DNA of 64,000 bases, taken from the IMG/VR virus record IMGVR_UViG_3300020060_000010, positions 19,546 through 83,545 of that record; one strand, 5' to 3'. The notes under the pieces are model-generated. The model was not told the DNA's origin, made no database searches, and saw nothing but the letters and a program-made list of their open reading frames with translations. This document shows, one piece after another, positions 1 to 7,076 of the stretch. The position numbers were made by a program, and so were the translations under genes. Numbering within the stretch: the first letter of the stretch is position 1; each line of letters opens with the position of its first letter. The DNA is from a virus.

Positions 1-69
1 TTTGACTGTGAAGTACTTAGACATAGACACTGTTCTCAATCCTTCCGTATCATAGTTATTACTTTCCAT
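1..69 (-). CDS. partial hypothetical protein, C-terminus beyond left edge
   Basis: An open frame starts at ATG 69 and runs off the left edge after 23 codons. Alternative starts are GTG at 30 and ATG at 24; the GTG has a GGAAGGA ribosome-binding site nine bases upstream and may be the true start. Nothing can be said about function from this fragment. Confidence 0.4.
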   Translation of the reverse strand, partial: MESNNYDTEGLRTVSMSKYFTVK

Positions 70-146
70 GATATCTCAAAAATGCACAACCTGCATATAA
101 AACTGTTTGTGAAAATGCTGTGAGTTAGTCTCGTTCTTATAACATT

Positions 147-175
147 TTGTCCAAAACGGACACGCTTTTGGACAA
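147..175. repeat. 10-bp perfect inverted repeat, terminator or operator
   Basis: Arms TTGTCCAAAA and TTTTGGACAA are separated by 9 bases. It lies just after the stop of the minus-strand gene ending at 190 and before the gene at the left edge. There is no clear U-tract, so it may be an operator instead of a terminator. Confidence 0.5.
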
Positions 176-189
176 CTATAACGAGTATG

Positions 190-378
190 TCACTCTGTAG
201 TGATCTGTTCGTGTGCCCACTGAGCGGCATCAACTTCAGTCAAAAACCCTCGTGAGGCCTTGGAGAAATTTCTGGTCTGCTCTGGTGGGCCATCCATGAT
301 GTATACGGAAAATGTACCATCTTCTTCAGTCACCTTGGCAAAGTGTTCGTCGTTCTCAATTACAGTATACCGCGCCAT
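190..378 (-). CDS. hypothetical protein, 62 aa
   Basis: An acidic 62-residue protein with no recognised domain. Its start overlaps the stop of the 178-aa gene by one base, so the two are translationally coupled. It is the last gene before an inverted repeat, consistent with the end of a transcription unit that begins at the promoter near 1944-1973. Confidence 0.75.
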   Translation of the reverse strand: MARYTVIENDEHFAKVTEEDGTFSVYIMDGPPEQTRNFSKASRGFLTEVDAAQWAHEQITTE

Positions 379-914
379 CAGACCAGAAGCTCCTGTACCA
401 GCTTCAACTGACGTGGCTGTACTGGGATGGCATAGGTATTGTTTGCCGCCTCGATTGCACTCAGTAGCTCATCGAGCGCGACAAGGTAGAGACTACTCTT
501 CGCGCTGATCAGTTCGTCATAGTCTTCCTGGCTTAGACCGTTGTACATGACATCCTTGACCCAGCACCCGACCTGAAAGTTGTAGTTCTGAATCTTGATC
601 CAAGCCTTCATCATCTCGTCGTCATCAGAGACATTATCGAGGTCAATGATGGCGTCAGTCAAGTTGACTGGTAGACCGGCAGTACCGATGAAGCGGTTGA
701 CGTAGTTGAGTAGTAGTTGACGGTGCTCTGCGTCTACGTAGTCGTTGACCTGCTGGCCAACGTAGGCAAGTTCCTCGTCAACACACGCTGGGGTGTCACT
801 CCACTCTTCACCGGTCAAGAAGCTCACTGCTTCCATCAGGCATGCGCCGCTCTCAGGACCCTCGTGGGCTCCCTTGGAAAGCAGGATCGGCATAAAATCT
901 GGTACTGAACTCAT
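378..914 (-). CDS. hypothetical protein, 178 aa (actinobacterial conserved type)
   Basis: The N-terminal third carries the pattern LSKGAH, then GACLMEAVSF and WSDTPACV, which I associate with a conserved uncharacterised actinobacterial and actinophage family. No catalytic motif is evident. The ATG at 914 overlaps the stop of the upstream zinc-binding peptide (ATGA), with AGGAGG-type spacing inside that gene, so the start is firm. Confidence 0.85.
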   Translation of the reverse strand: MSSVPDFMPILLSKGAHEGPESGACLMEAVSFLTGEEWSDTPACVDEELAYVGQQVNDYVDAEHRQLLLNYVNRFIGTAGLPVNLTDAIIDLDNVSDDDEMMKAWIKIQNYNFQVGCWVKDVMYNGLSQEDYDELISAKSSLYLVALDELLSAIEAANNTYAIPVQPRQLKLVQELLV

Positions 915-1054
915 TTAGTTTCCTCCTTGTTGTTTTGTTCTAGTCGACAGTCATCGATTACAGTGCCGCACTCGCTACACCTGTAATGCATAGTATCGTC
1001 GCACGGACAGATCTCGCGGTCAAACCAGATATCAGCATGCGGACACTTATCCAC
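911..1054 (-). CDS. small zinc-binding protein, 47 aa, GTG start
   Basis: A short frame starting with GTG carries six cysteines: C4, then C16-P-C18, C26-S-E-C29 and C36, with histidines at 6 and 23. The pattern suggests one zinc ribbon. In-frame TGA lies two codons upstream of the GTG, so this is the only start. It overlaps the membrane peptide gene upstream and the 178-aa gene downstream (ATGA). Confidence 0.75.
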   Translation of the reverse strand: MDKCPHADIWFDREICPCDDTMHYRCSECGTVIDDCRLEQNNKEETK

Positions 1055-1169
1055 GAGTCAACGCCTCTATCAGACGCGACCCTAGCCAGAGGGCAGCAAA
1101 GACAACGAACCCGGCAATGATGGCAAGCCAGATCACTAGACCGCTAGTCTTCTTGTCGTACTTGCCCAT
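1047..1169 (-). CDS. single-span membrane peptide, 40 aa
   Basis: A lysine-rich N-terminus (GKYDKK) is followed by one hydrophobic segment at about residues 11-30, then a short basic tail, so an N-in single-pass topology is likely. The stop overlaps the GTG of the zinc-binding peptide, and the start lies inside the upstream gene by 26 bases. Confidence 0.7.
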   Translation of the reverse strand: MGKYDKKTSGLVIWLAIIAGFVVFAALWLGSRLIEALTRG

Positions 1170-1338
1170 CTGCCTGCTCCTTTGCTTGTAGGTATCCAAC
1201 CAATCCCGCCATTGCTCTCTTTGTTTCTTCCAGACCGGTGGCCAGGATGAGTACTTGTTTCGACAACAGTATCACAGCGTTCTGTAGTTCTTCAATCGTC
1301 GGTGTCTTCTGATTCGAACTGTTCGATTCTTGCTGCAC
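1144..1338 (-). CDS. hypothetical helical protein, 64 aa, GTG start
   Basis: The sequence is almost entirely predicted helix with heptad-like leucines and alanines. The GTG start follows AAGGAGGA closely. It overlaps its upstream neighbour by 47 bases in another frame, a long overlap, but both have good ribosome-binding sites. Confidence 0.65.
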   Translation of the reverse strand: MQQESNSSNQKTPTIEELQNAVILLSKQVLILATGLEETKRAMAGLVGYLQAKEQADGQVRQED

Positions 1339-1486
1339 GGTCCTCCTTAACGGCCTCCGTAACGCGCCTGATCAGGTCCTGAGCAACATCAGGTTGATAA
1401 GAACTATCAACTTCAAGCTCGTAGATATCACGATTGATGTTACCTTCGTCGTCTTCCCACTCACTGGTGATTCTAGCTGTGATCAT
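1292..1486 (-). CDS. hypothetical acidic protein, 64 aa
   Basis: The N-terminus reads as a beta-rich segment (TARITSEWEDDEG) and the C-terminus as an acidic helix. Start ATG at 1486 overlaps the stop of the 37-aa gene by the ATGA arrangement. No family recognised. Confidence 0.7.
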   Translation of the reverse strand: MITARITSEWEDDEGNINRDIYELEVDSSYQPDVAQDLIRRVTEAVKEDRAARIEQFESEDTDD

Positions 1487-1596
1487 GCCGTCTTTAGTCC
1501 CTTCTTCAGGTACTCTACTGCCACTGTAGCAGAGTCAGATGTCCTTGTCCATGGATTTCGTGAAAGCCATGCAAGAAACTTTAGCTCTTCAGACAT
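1483..1596 (-). CDS. small hypothetical protein, 37 aa
   Basis: Begins MSEELKFLAWL; the first seven residues match the start of the 76-aa protein at 5245-5475, hinting at shared ancestry. The ATG overlaps the end of the coiled-coil gene upstream by 8 bases, and the stop overlaps the next start by ATGA. Confidence 0.65.
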   Translation of the reverse strand: MSEELKFLAWLSRNPWTRTSDSATVAVEYLKKGLKTA

Positions 1597-1915
1597 CAGT
1601 GTCCCTGAGTGCCGCCTGGAAGTCGTGAAGCAGAGATGGAATGGTACTGTTGCAGGTCCAATCCTCTTCCCACGCCTTAAGGACACTTTCGACTCTCTCC
1701 AGCTTAGCCTTGAGTACATCTCGTTCGGTCTGGATCTGCTTGGCGGTCTTCATGCGGATGCTCTTGAGGCCATCTGTATCTTCGAAAACTTCAAACTCAT
1801 GGTCTGGCTGGGCTGCATGCAGCTCGTTAATCTGACGTCCCAGTTCCGCTTCTCGGCGTTCTGAACTCTTCAGCCAGCGCTCCAGCCGCCTGACTTCTGC
1901 CGCTAAATCTTCCAT
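1589..1915 (-). CDS. coiled-coil protein, 108 aa
   Basis: Residues 1-30 and 50-85 are long charged helices with heptad leucines (VRRLERWLKSS; VLKAKLERVES), indicating a coiled coil. AAGGAGG lies just before the ATG at 1915. It is the first gene after the promoter at 1944-1973 and therefore leads a unit of eight minus-strand genes. Confidence 0.8.
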   Translation of the reverse strand: MEDLAAEVRRLERWLKSSERREAELGRQINELHAAQPDHEFEVFEDTDGLKSIRMKTAKQIQTERDVLKAKLERVESVLKAWEEDWTCNSTIPSLLHDFQAALRDTDV

Positions 1916-1943
1916 GCATCCTCCTTCGTAGTCGTGATCTCAA

Positions 1944-1973
1944 ACTCTATCACTTAGTCTGACCGCGCGTCAA
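1944..1973 (-). promoter_or_regulatory. promoter, TTGACG-N18-TAGAGT
   Basis: Reads leftward into the coiled-coil gene starting at 1915. The -35 element overlaps the last codons of the upstream gene, so the two units are packed without spacer. Confidence 0.75.
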
Positions 1974-2179
1974 GATGTTTTGTACGTTGCTTCCACCCGA
2001 GTGAACGACTTACCGCTCTCTACTCCTACTTCCAGTACAGAGTACTTGGTCTGAGTAAGATCCTGCTCGCGCTTGCGAGAGTAGAAGGCGGCCAACATCT
2101 TAGAGTTGGCCAGTGCCGCGTCCAGTGTTGCCCCGCTTGCTGTCTGTGTATATGTCCGCATTTCTCTTGCCCCTGTCAT
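1970..2179 (-). CDS. hypothetical protein, 69 aa
   Basis: Alanine-rich and mixed alpha/beta. Two starts are possible: ATG 2179, adjoining the stop of the upstream gene, or ATG 2161 (MRTYTQ). The first is favoured because it keeps coupling with the 230-aa gene. Function unknown. Confidence 0.7.
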   Translation of the reverse strand: MTGAREMRTYTQTASGATLDAALANSKMLAAFYSRKREQDLTQTKYSVLEVGVESGKSFTRVEATYKTS

Positions 2180-2180
2180 A

Positions 2181-2873
2181 TCAGTCCTGCCAATGCAAGT
2201 CGCCCATGACTGCTCTGTAAATTGCTGTAAGCGTACGATAATTCTTCTCTGTATAGTTTGCCGTCCCGATCAGGTGACGTGTCATGAGTCCTAGTGCTGT
2301 GAACTCTACGATAGTCTTGCTGACCGTGTAACTCGGTGCTACTACTGCTGACTGTACAAGGTTCCACTGTGAGTCGGAGATCCCTGCCAGGGTGGCTGCT
2401 TCGTGTGCCCGCCCCTGCGCATCAGTCATCAGGTCATACCAGGTGGTACCACTCTCACCCTGGAGGTTACTCGCCTTGAGGTGAGTCTCCATCAGCTTCT
2501 TCAGTTTCTCTTCCGGAAGGTCTGCAGCCTTTCGTCCAAGTTGCTCAAGTGCTGAGCCTTGCGGCCCCATCATTACACAGCCAGGCATCTCTGCGTCTGG
2601 TACCACTCGCACCTGACGAAAGTAGCTGATGTGTCCGATGGTTAGAACTGGTCGGCCAGTGACTACGAAGATACGACCTTTGATATCTGTGACACCACGG
2701 ATGTTCTGGTATCGATCTGTCGCTTCGATTGCCGTCTTAGGATCATCTGGATCTACCGGCTTCTTCCTGCCAGAGGATGGTACAGAGACAACGTTTTGCA
2801 TGTATTGCGTCTCGCCAAAGCTGTAGCCTTGTGCGTTACCGTCCGCATCAGCGGCAAGATAGAATCTCTTCAT
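2181..2873 (-). CDS. hypothetical protein, 230 aa
   Basis: A soluble mixed-fold protein without recognisable catalytic motifs. The upstream ATG at 2888 would leave almost no leader after the promoter, whereas ATG 2873 (MKRFYLAAD) has GGAAG eight bases upstream, so the latter is preferred. It is the first gene of the unit transcribed from the promoter at 2900-2928. Confidence 0.75.
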   Translation of the reverse strand: MKRFYLAADADGNAQGYSFGETQYMQNVVSVPSSGRKKPVDPDDPKTAIEATDRYQNIRGVTDIKGRIFVVTGRPVLTIGHISYFRQVRVVPDAEMPGCVMMGPQGSALEQLGRKAADLPEEKLKKLMETHLKASNLQGESGTTWYDLMTDAQGRAHEAATLAGISDSQWNLVQSAVVAPSYTVSKTIVEFTALGLMTRHLIGTANYTEKNYRTLTAIYRAVMGDLHWQD

Positions 2874-2899
2874 GTCTCTCACTTCCATTCAGTTTCTGC

Positions 2900-2928
2900 A
2901 TCATAGAGTACTATCTTAGCACAAACAA
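2900..2928 (-). promoter_or_regulatory. promoter, TTGTTT-N17-TATGAT
   Basis: Directs leftward transcription of the 230-aa gene. The -35 overlaps the U-tract of the preceding terminator, so termination and re-initiation occur within about 55 bases. Confidence 0.65.
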
Positions 2929-2954
2929 AAGGACCGGATCAACAGATCCGGCCC
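2922..2954 (-). terminator. rho-independent terminator
   Basis: On the minus strand a GC-rich stem of about 10 bp (GGGCCGGATC paired with GATCCGGTCC) with a four-base loop is followed by TTTTGTTTG. It ends the unit whose last gene stops at 2969. Confidence 0.85.
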
Positions 2955-2968
2955 CAATGTTAGAGTTA

Positions 2969-3157
2969 TTACGTAGTCTTTAGCTCGATGTGAAAAGGAG
3001 GACAGACGCGTCCTCGTGTTGAGTATCCTACTGACCGTGCGTAGGCTCGGTTGTAGACAGGAGGAGTGCCCTTGTCCTGCTTGATCTCGATGAGTCCCGC
3101 GTTGGTCTTACCTTCGCGTGCATCGTTTGTGTAGTTATTGTCGGCTGGAGTGGTCAT
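2969..3157 (-). CDS. hypothetical protein, 62 aa
   Basis: Basic C-terminal half (RSVGYSTRGRV); no known domain. ATGA overlap with the upstream 83-aa gene and a terminator 15 bases past the stop make it the distal gene of its unit. Confidence 0.75.
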   Translation of the reverse strand: MTTPADNNYTNDAREGKTNAGLIEIKQDKGTPPVYNRAYARSVGYSTRGRVCPPFHIELKTT

Positions 3158-3405
3158 GAAGTTAGTACTCCTTCTCGTCGGTTGGTGTAGCGTCCTGCTA
3201 CCTTGTTGTCACTGGTCAGATCCAGGTGGACCTGAGTGCCGTCATGGAATGTGACGATGGCAGAGCGGTCATTGCCGGTACCGTAGCGATCCTTCAGTGT
3301 CAGAACCAACTGCATCTTCTCGATGCCGAGAGTTGGCCAGTTCTGCTGGCAGTACCACTCAACGCGGCTCTGTAGAATGTATGAATCATGTGGTTTGTCT
3401 GGCAT
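3154..3405 (-). CDS. hypothetical protein, 83 aa
   Basis: Contains a beta-rich segment ending in FHDGTQVHLDLTSD, a two-strand pattern seen in small barrels, but too weak to assign. AGGAGG precedes the start. It is coupled to the lipoprotein gene upstream with only nine bases between them. Confidence 0.75.
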   Translation of the reverse strand: MPDKPHDSYILQSRVEWYCQQNWPTLGIEKMQLVLTLKDRYGTGNDRSAIVTFHDGTQVHLDLTSDNKVAGRYTNRREGVLTS

Positions 3406-3414
3406 ACTTCCTCC

Positions 3415-3639
3415 TTACTTCTTGCAATCCTTGGTCTCAAAGAAACAGATGACTCCGTTGTCATTCTTCTTCTCTGTCTTGTTAGTGTTCTTATCGGGAC
3501 AACTGATACCTGCTGTCTTGGCATCTTCCTTGTCCATGGTGAAGCAGAGGTAAGCCTGGTCGTTGCGCGGCTGTGGCTCGCAGCCAGTAAAGAACAGTGC
3601 CGCGATACCTACGATGGCACCGATGACAATCTTCTTCAC
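3415..3639 (-). CDS. putative lipoprotein, 74 aa
   Basis: A lipoprotein signal peptide: KK at 2-3, hydrophobic core 4-17 and lipobox FTGC with the acylated cysteine at 20. The mature part is short and hydrophilic with a C-terminal C-F-F-E-T-K-D-C pair resembling that of the lipoprotein at 10525-10755. GTG start overlaps the upstream stop. Phage lipoproteins of this size are often superinfection-exclusion factors; that role is inference here. Confidence 0.8.
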   Translation of the reverse strand: MKKIVIGAIVGIAALFFTGCEPQPRNDQAYLCFTMDKEDAKTAGISCPDKNTNKTEKKNDNGVICFFETKDCKK

Positions 3640-3776
3640 AATTCATCATCCCACTTGAACCGTGCTGACAGAGTGGTTGGCTTACTCTCACGCGGGGACA
3701 GTACCAGTACGCGCTTACGTCCTGCATTCTTACCTGGCGCCTGCTTCTCGCCGCTCTTAGCATTCTTGTTAACCAT
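3636..3776 (-). CDS. small basic protein, 46 aa
   Basis: Lys/Arg-rich N-terminal half (VNKNAKSGEK, AGRKRV), then a less charged tail; it could bind nucleic acid, which is only inference. ATG 3776 follows the upstream TAA by one base (TAACATG). Confidence 0.65.
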   Translation of the reverse strand: MVNKNAKSGEKQAPGKNAGRKRVLVLSPRESKPTTLSARFKWDDEL

Positions 3777-3777
3777 G

Positions 3778-3990
3778 TTAGTTGTCCTTGTCTGGTAGAT
3801 CGAAGCTGAAACGAATCTCATCGTCCCATGCTTCTACGCGAATAGTGTCATCGTAGTACTTGAGCCCGCGAGTGTCAAGCTCTTGCCCAATGGCTGAGAT
3901 TACCTTGGAAACCTCGGTGCCGTTGGTCGGGCTCGGAAGAGAATACACCTTGCGGCGCTCTACAACTTCAAAGCTGGTGTACGTTGCCAT
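3778..3990 (-). CDS. hypothetical protein, 70 aa
   Basis: Starts MATYTSFEVVERRK with GGAGACAACC before the ATG; an in-frame ATG 63 bases upstream lacks a site. First gene after the promoter at 4025-4053. Alternating hydrophobic and charged residues suggest an alpha/beta fold. Confidence 0.75.
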   Translation of the reverse strand: MATYTSFEVVERRKVYSLPSPTNGTEVSKVISAIGQELDTRGLKYYDDTIRVEAWDDEIRFSFDLPDKDN

Positions 3991-4024
3991 GGTTGTCTCC
4001 TTAAGTAGTTGGTGTAGTAGTAGT

Positions 4025-4053
4025 ACTGTAACAAGACACGGGAAGAGAGTCAA
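4025..4053 (-). promoter_or_regulatory. promoter, TTGACT-N17-TACAGT
   Basis: Leftward promoter for the gene at 3778-3990. The -35 lies in the loop and the spacer in the 3' arm of a 9-bp inverted repeat. Confidence 0.8.
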
Positions 4054-4064
4054 TACTTCCCGTG
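4037..4064 (-). terminator. hairpin overlapping a promoter
   Basis: Arms CACGGGAAG and CTTCCCGTG with a 10-base loop, followed on the minus strand by TCTTGTTAC. It probably terminates the unit ending at 4083, but its position over the promoter also fits an operator. Confidence 0.65.
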
Positions 4065-4082
4065 CCCTGTCTCAGCATGTGG

Positions 4083-4298
4083 CTATCCGCTGTAATAATC
4101 GTTCGGCAGCGACTTGCTTTCGTCCCGAGTTGTAGTGCCCCAGAACTTAATCTCTAGGCTGTCATCGCCTCGCACGAATTCAGCAGCCTTGAGATACGCA
4201 TCGTGTACTGTATCCGCGTTGAAGGATGCAACTACCCAGTAAGGGTTGCCAGAATTCTTCTTGGCTACGTCTGCTGTTCCATAAGTAATTCTATTCAT
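4083..4298 (-). CDS. hypothetical protein, 71 aa
   Basis: Has the shape of a small alpha/beta single-domain protein (VVASFNADTVHDAYLKA, then an EIKFWG strand). TTAGGAGGTGA lies before the ATG. Last gene before the hairpin at 4037-4064. Confidence 0.75.
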   Translation of the reverse strand: MNRITYGTADVAKKNSGNPYWVVASFNADTVHDAYLKAAEFVRGDDSLEIKFWGTTTRDESKSLPNDYYSG

Positions 4299-4369
4299 TT
4301 TTCACCTCCTAACATAACAATGAACACATCTTCTATCCCCGCTAATGACACACTTGAAGAGCGCCCACC

Positions 4370-4609
4370 TCAGGAAAACCAAGGCCCCAACGCTTCCGGG
4401 AAATCCTCTGGCTGTAGATTACGTAGACGGGAAACAAGTTCCTGAAGCATGAGTTCACTAATTGGCCCCTCGTTTAGTGCGTGAGGGCCGACATATAGTG
4501 GAGTCTTATTGCGCTCTACTAGAAACCCAAATGCAATTGGGTTGCCCTCTTCATCAACATCAATGATGGCTCGTGCTGGGAATACTACCTGTGCTTTGTT
4601 TACTGTCAT
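4370..4609 (-). CDS. hypothetical protein, 79 aa
   Basis: AAGGAGATAAAC fixes the start at 4609. The C-terminal half is a helix with hydrophobic spacing (SELMLQELVSRL). About 70 bases without a gene follow its stop, with a possible weak promoter (TTCAAG-N17-TAGAAG). Confidence 0.75.
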   Translation of the reverse strand: MTVNKAQVVFPARAIIDVDEEGNPIAFGFLVERNKTPLYVGPHALNEGPISELMLQELVSRLRNLQPEDFPEALGPWFS

Positions 4610-4619
4610 GTTTATCTCC

Positions 4620-4826
4620 TTAATAGATTCTTGTCTTTTTGTTGTCTCGTTCAATGCGCCGCTTTGCAGCATCTACCAATCTCTTTGCTGTTTTGTTTGC
4701 CGACTTCTCAGTAGGTCGCCACCAGGTTTGTACGTAAAACTGGAATCCATCAGGACTCACGGCAACGCGGTAACCTAGTGGAACTTTGGTAACTTCAGCA
4801 CAAGGTTTCGGATTAACTATGTACAT
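4620..4826 (-). CDS. hypothetical protein, 68 aa
   Basis: An N-terminal strand-rich half (GYRVAVSPDGFQFYVQ) precedes a strongly basic helix (KSANKTAKRLVDAAKRR). Possible nucleic-acid binding by charge only. Abuts the 140-aa gene with a one-base overlap. Confidence 0.7.
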   Translation of the reverse strand: MYIVNPKPCAEVTKVPLGYRVAVSPDGFQFYVQTWWRPTEKSANKTAKRLVDAAKRRIERDNKKTRIY

Positions 4827-5248
4827 TACGCTTCCTGCTTACTGTGGAACCACTTGCGTAGGTCTTCCTTCTCCTGCTCAGTCAATGAGTCTCCACCTTT
4901 GCCGAAAGTAATCGGCTCAATAACCTCAAGGTCTTCAGGTAGAACATACACTGACTTACGACGTAGGTCAAAGGTGACGATGTAGGCTTCAAACCCTTCC
5001 CTCGCGATGAAGTTAGCGCCAGTATCAAAGTAATTCACATTGCCGTTAGCCAGAGTTCGCTTGCCGGTGATGATTCCTTCACCGAAATACGCAGGCCATG
5101 GCTGAGCGATCTTGCCGAAACATTGAAGCTCCCACTCACTTGTAGGAACCCATTCTTTATCGTACTTGAGATTGTCGGCTGAGTATTTATTCTTGCGTGT
5201 GATAGTCCTCTTGTACCGTACACGTGTACCTAACTGTAGGTTAGTCAT
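4826..5248 (-). CDS. SH3/KOW-like barrel protein, 140 aa
   Basis: Opens MTNLQLGTRVRYKRT, the small-barrel signature (x-G-x-x-V-x-h) shared by a dozen proteins in this window, then FGEGIITGKR and IVTFDLRRKSVYVLPEDLEVI, which complete a barrel-like strand pattern. A helix follows. The family is common in phages, usually of unknown role. ATGA coupling with the 76-aa gene upstream. Confidence 0.8.
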   Translation of the reverse strand: MTNLQLGTRVRYKRTITRKNKYSADNLKYDKEWVPTSEWELQCFGKIAQPWPAYFGEGIITGKRTLANGNVNYFDTGANFIAREGFEAYIVTFDLRRKSVYVLPEDLEVIEPITFGKGGDSLTEQEKEDLRKWFHSKQEA

Positions 5249-5475
5249 CTTTCACCAGCCGTTAGCCAAGTGCCGATGTAATCATATAGTTCTTCTACCT
5301 GTTCGCGGTTCAGAGGTACGCCGACTGAATCCCAGCCATCCTTGGTCCAGAAGTATAGCTCCTGGTACTGCTTATTTGAGTTGGTGTTGTCGTAGTTGTC
5401 TACAACCTCAAGATATGAATCTGTCTTGCTGCCGTCGTTATCACACGCGGCGAACTTAAGTTCTTCACTCATCAT
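5245..5475 (-). CDS. hypothetical protein, 76 aa
   Basis: Shares its first seven residues (MSEELKF after one extra Met) with the peptide at 1483-1596. Aromatic-rich centre (YQELYFWTKDGW) followed by a helix. Double ATG start preceded by AAGGAGGAAG. Confidence 0.75.
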   Translation of the reverse strand: MMSEELKFAACDNDGSKTDSYLEVVDNYDNTNSNKQYQELYFWTKDGWDSVGVPLNREQVEELYDYIGTWLTAGER

Positions 5476-5650
5476 CTTCCTCCTTTGGTAGCTGTAGTAC
5501 AGTCTCTCCGCTTACTGGATCTTTCCACTCACGAATCTCCTGCTCGTACTCTTCCTTGTACTCCTGGACTCGCGCTTCGTGGCAAGCCCGTTCCTTCGCA
5601 TCCATCTTAGCTAGCATCTCTGCCTTGAGTTCTGACCATAGCTTACTCAT
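5465..5650 (-). CDS. charged helical protein, 61 aa
   Basis: Nearly all helix with dense Glu/Lys (KAEMLAKMDAKERACHEARV), a likely coiled coil. ATG 5650 has AGGGAG five bases upstream; a GTG two codons earlier is less well placed. Confidence 0.7.
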   Translation of the reverse strand: MSKLWSELKAEMLAKMDAKERACHEARVQEYKEEYEQEIREWKDPVSGETVLQLPKEEDDE

Positions 5651-5867
5651 CTTCACTCCCTGGTGTCCATACTACAATGGCGGGGAAGTCGTCAGGTTCC
5701 AGCGAGTAGCCAGTAACACCTGCGTCTTCATGCCCGGCAAATGACCAGCCACAATAGTAGACAGGGTTTGTAGCAGAAGTTCTCACTGCAGCGTTACCTC
5801 CAGCTACTCGCAAAATAGTACCGATCGGCAACAGGTCCGCTTCTTCCGGCGTATTGATTACTGTCAT
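5643..5867 (-). CDS. hypothetical protein, 74 aa
   Basis: Central strand pattern LLPIGTILRVAGG may be a further small-barrel variant. Coupled to the SLOG gene by ATGA, so these may act together, but there is no direct evidence of that. Confidence 0.7.
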   Translation of the reverse strand: MTVINTPEEADLLPIGTILRVAGGNAAVRTSATNPVYYCGWSFAGHEDAGVTGYSLEPDDFPAIVVWTPGSEDE

Positions 5868-6226
5868 GCTTCCTCCGTCTCATAGATTAGAACGTTGAGT
5901 CCTGCCTTCTTGGCGCGTCGGATACAGTCGTTGGTACCTCTGGACTCGCCTTGTGGGAATGCTAGCACAAGGTCAGGCTCGCTGTCTACAAGTTCTTGAT
6001 TGCGCTTCGGTCCTGCCGCCTTGCCGTGTGCGTTCCAGTCAGCCTTGAAGACTACCAATCCAATGCCATGCATCTCTGCGTAGTCACGAGCGTACTTGTC
6101 AGCACCAGTAGGACAGTCTCCTACAAAGATATCAGGCTGTCCTCTATGCTGCCATACTGTATTCAGAACCCCGTAGACCTTCTCTCGGTCCTTCAGGTTG
6201 CGCGATCCGGTGACAAGTACTCTCAC
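5864..6226 (-). CDS. SLOG-family protein (DUF2493/YspA-like), 120 aa
   Basis: Rossmann-like nucleotide-binding protein: GSR at residues 7-9, GDCPTGAD at about 36-43, ADWNAHGKAAGPKRN at about 61-75, and VLAFP, the hallmark order of the family. SLOG proteins bind nucleotide-derived ligands and in bacteria are often linked to nucleotide signalling or defence; the phage role is unknown. GTG start at 6226 overlaps the upstream stop (GTGA) and has GGAGGAA ahead of it. Length is typical of the single-domain family. Confidence 0.88.
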   Translation of the reverse strand: MRVLVTGSRNLKDREKVYGVLNTVWQHRGQPDIFVGDCPTGADKYARDYAEMHGIGLVVFKADWNAHGKAAGPKRNQELVDSEPDLVLAFPQGESRGTNDCIRRAKKAGLNVLIYETEEA

Positions 6227-6426
6227 TCTTCCTCCTTGAACTCGATGAGAGTGTCTCCAACGCCAAAACGCATCCAACCATCCGCATAACCCTGCTCTTC
6301 CAGTTCTAGCCATGTTCCGGACGAAGGGTGGTGCTCGATGCCCTTAATTTTGTACGCGTTGTCGTTGATAATAGCTACACGGTTAAGATGATCCGCGTGA
6401 AGATGCCTAACCTGAATTCTCTTCAT
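6223..6426 (-). CDS. hypothetical protein, 67 aa
   Basis: Histidine-rich N-terminus (RHLHADHLNR) and an acidic end that contains the ribosome-binding site of the SLOG gene. Possible barrel strands (VAIINDNAYKIKGIEHH). CAGGAGAG before the ATG. Confidence 0.75.
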   Translation of the reverse strand: MKRIQVRHLHADHLNRVAIINDNAYKIKGIEHHPSSGTWLELEEQGYADGWMRFGVGDTLIEFKEEE

Positions 6427-6522
6427 CTCTCTCCTGTCTGTGCTGTGGCGGGCTTGGGACCATCCGTTGCGCTCTGCTGTAAAACCCGGTGGGTACCTCT
6501 TACCTACGGATAGACCACAATT

Positions 6523-6672
6523 TTACTTCTTGTAGTTCGCGATCTCTTCTAGTACCGTATCACGAACGGTGTCTACCTGTCTACGTCTTTCGACAAGAAA
6601 CTTAGCGAGAGTTACCTGATAAATATTGGGCTCGCTTGCCTTCACTACTTCCTGCGCCTTCTGACTCAGCAT
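6523..6672 (-). CDS. small helical protein, 49 aa
   Basis: A short frame with a textbook site (CGGAGGAACC) before ATG 6672. Encodes a mostly helical, basic-centre protein (KFLVERRRQVDTV). Followed by about 95 bases without a clear promoter or gene. Confidence 0.75.
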   Translation of the reverse strand: MLSQKAQEVVKASEPNIYQVTLAKFLVERRRQVDTVRDTVLEEIANYKK

Positions 6673-6796
6673 GGTTCCTCCGTTCGTTGTCATTCTTGAT
6701 CAGATCATCAATCTCTTCTGGTGTCAGACCCATCATATCTGATAGGTACTGCTTGTTAAGTTCTCTTCGCGCGGCGATAGAGGTAAAGCCGGTCAT
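6602..6796 (-). CDS. hypothetical protein, 64 aa
   Basis: Starts at ATG 6796, one base after the upstream stop. Residues 15-40 look like a helix-turn-helix-sized helical unit (LSDMMGLTPEEIDDLIKN). Its last 23 codons overlap the 49-aa gene in another frame, an unusually long overlap, so the C-terminal tail may be a read-on. Confidence 0.6.
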   Translation of the reverse strand: MTGFTSIAARRELNKQYLSDMMGLTPEEIDDLIKNDNERRNHAESEGAGSSEGKRAQYLSGNSR

Positions 6797-6797
6797 C

Positions 6798-7076
6798 TCA
6801 GTATCCAGCGTCTCGGAATGCCTTGTCAACAGCTTCTTCAGCAATCTTCTTGCCGGTGAACGAGTCACGTAAAGCTTCATACGTCGGCCCGCCAATGAAA
6901 GCTCCACTGATCATGTCTTGGCGAGCCCGTTCGTATCCGAGACGGTGGACCTCTCGAACATACTTGGCTAGTGCAGCCTCAACGTCAAGGAAGGTAGTCT
7001 CGCGATAGATTACATGATTTGCGTAGTCATCAGCATACCGAACGATAGTATCGAGTAGATCGTCTCGCGCGCTCAT
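6798..7076 (-). CDS. hypothetical protein, 92 aa
   Basis: All-helical, with a repeated Y/R/D-rich pattern; resembles small phage proteins that pack as helical bundles. ATGA overlap with the barrel protein upstream. No functional motif. Confidence 0.8.
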   Translation of the reverse strand: MSARDDLLDTIVRYADDYANHVIYRETTFLDVEAALAKYVREVHRLGYERARQDMISGAFIGGPTYEALRDSFTGKKIAEEAVDKAFRDAGY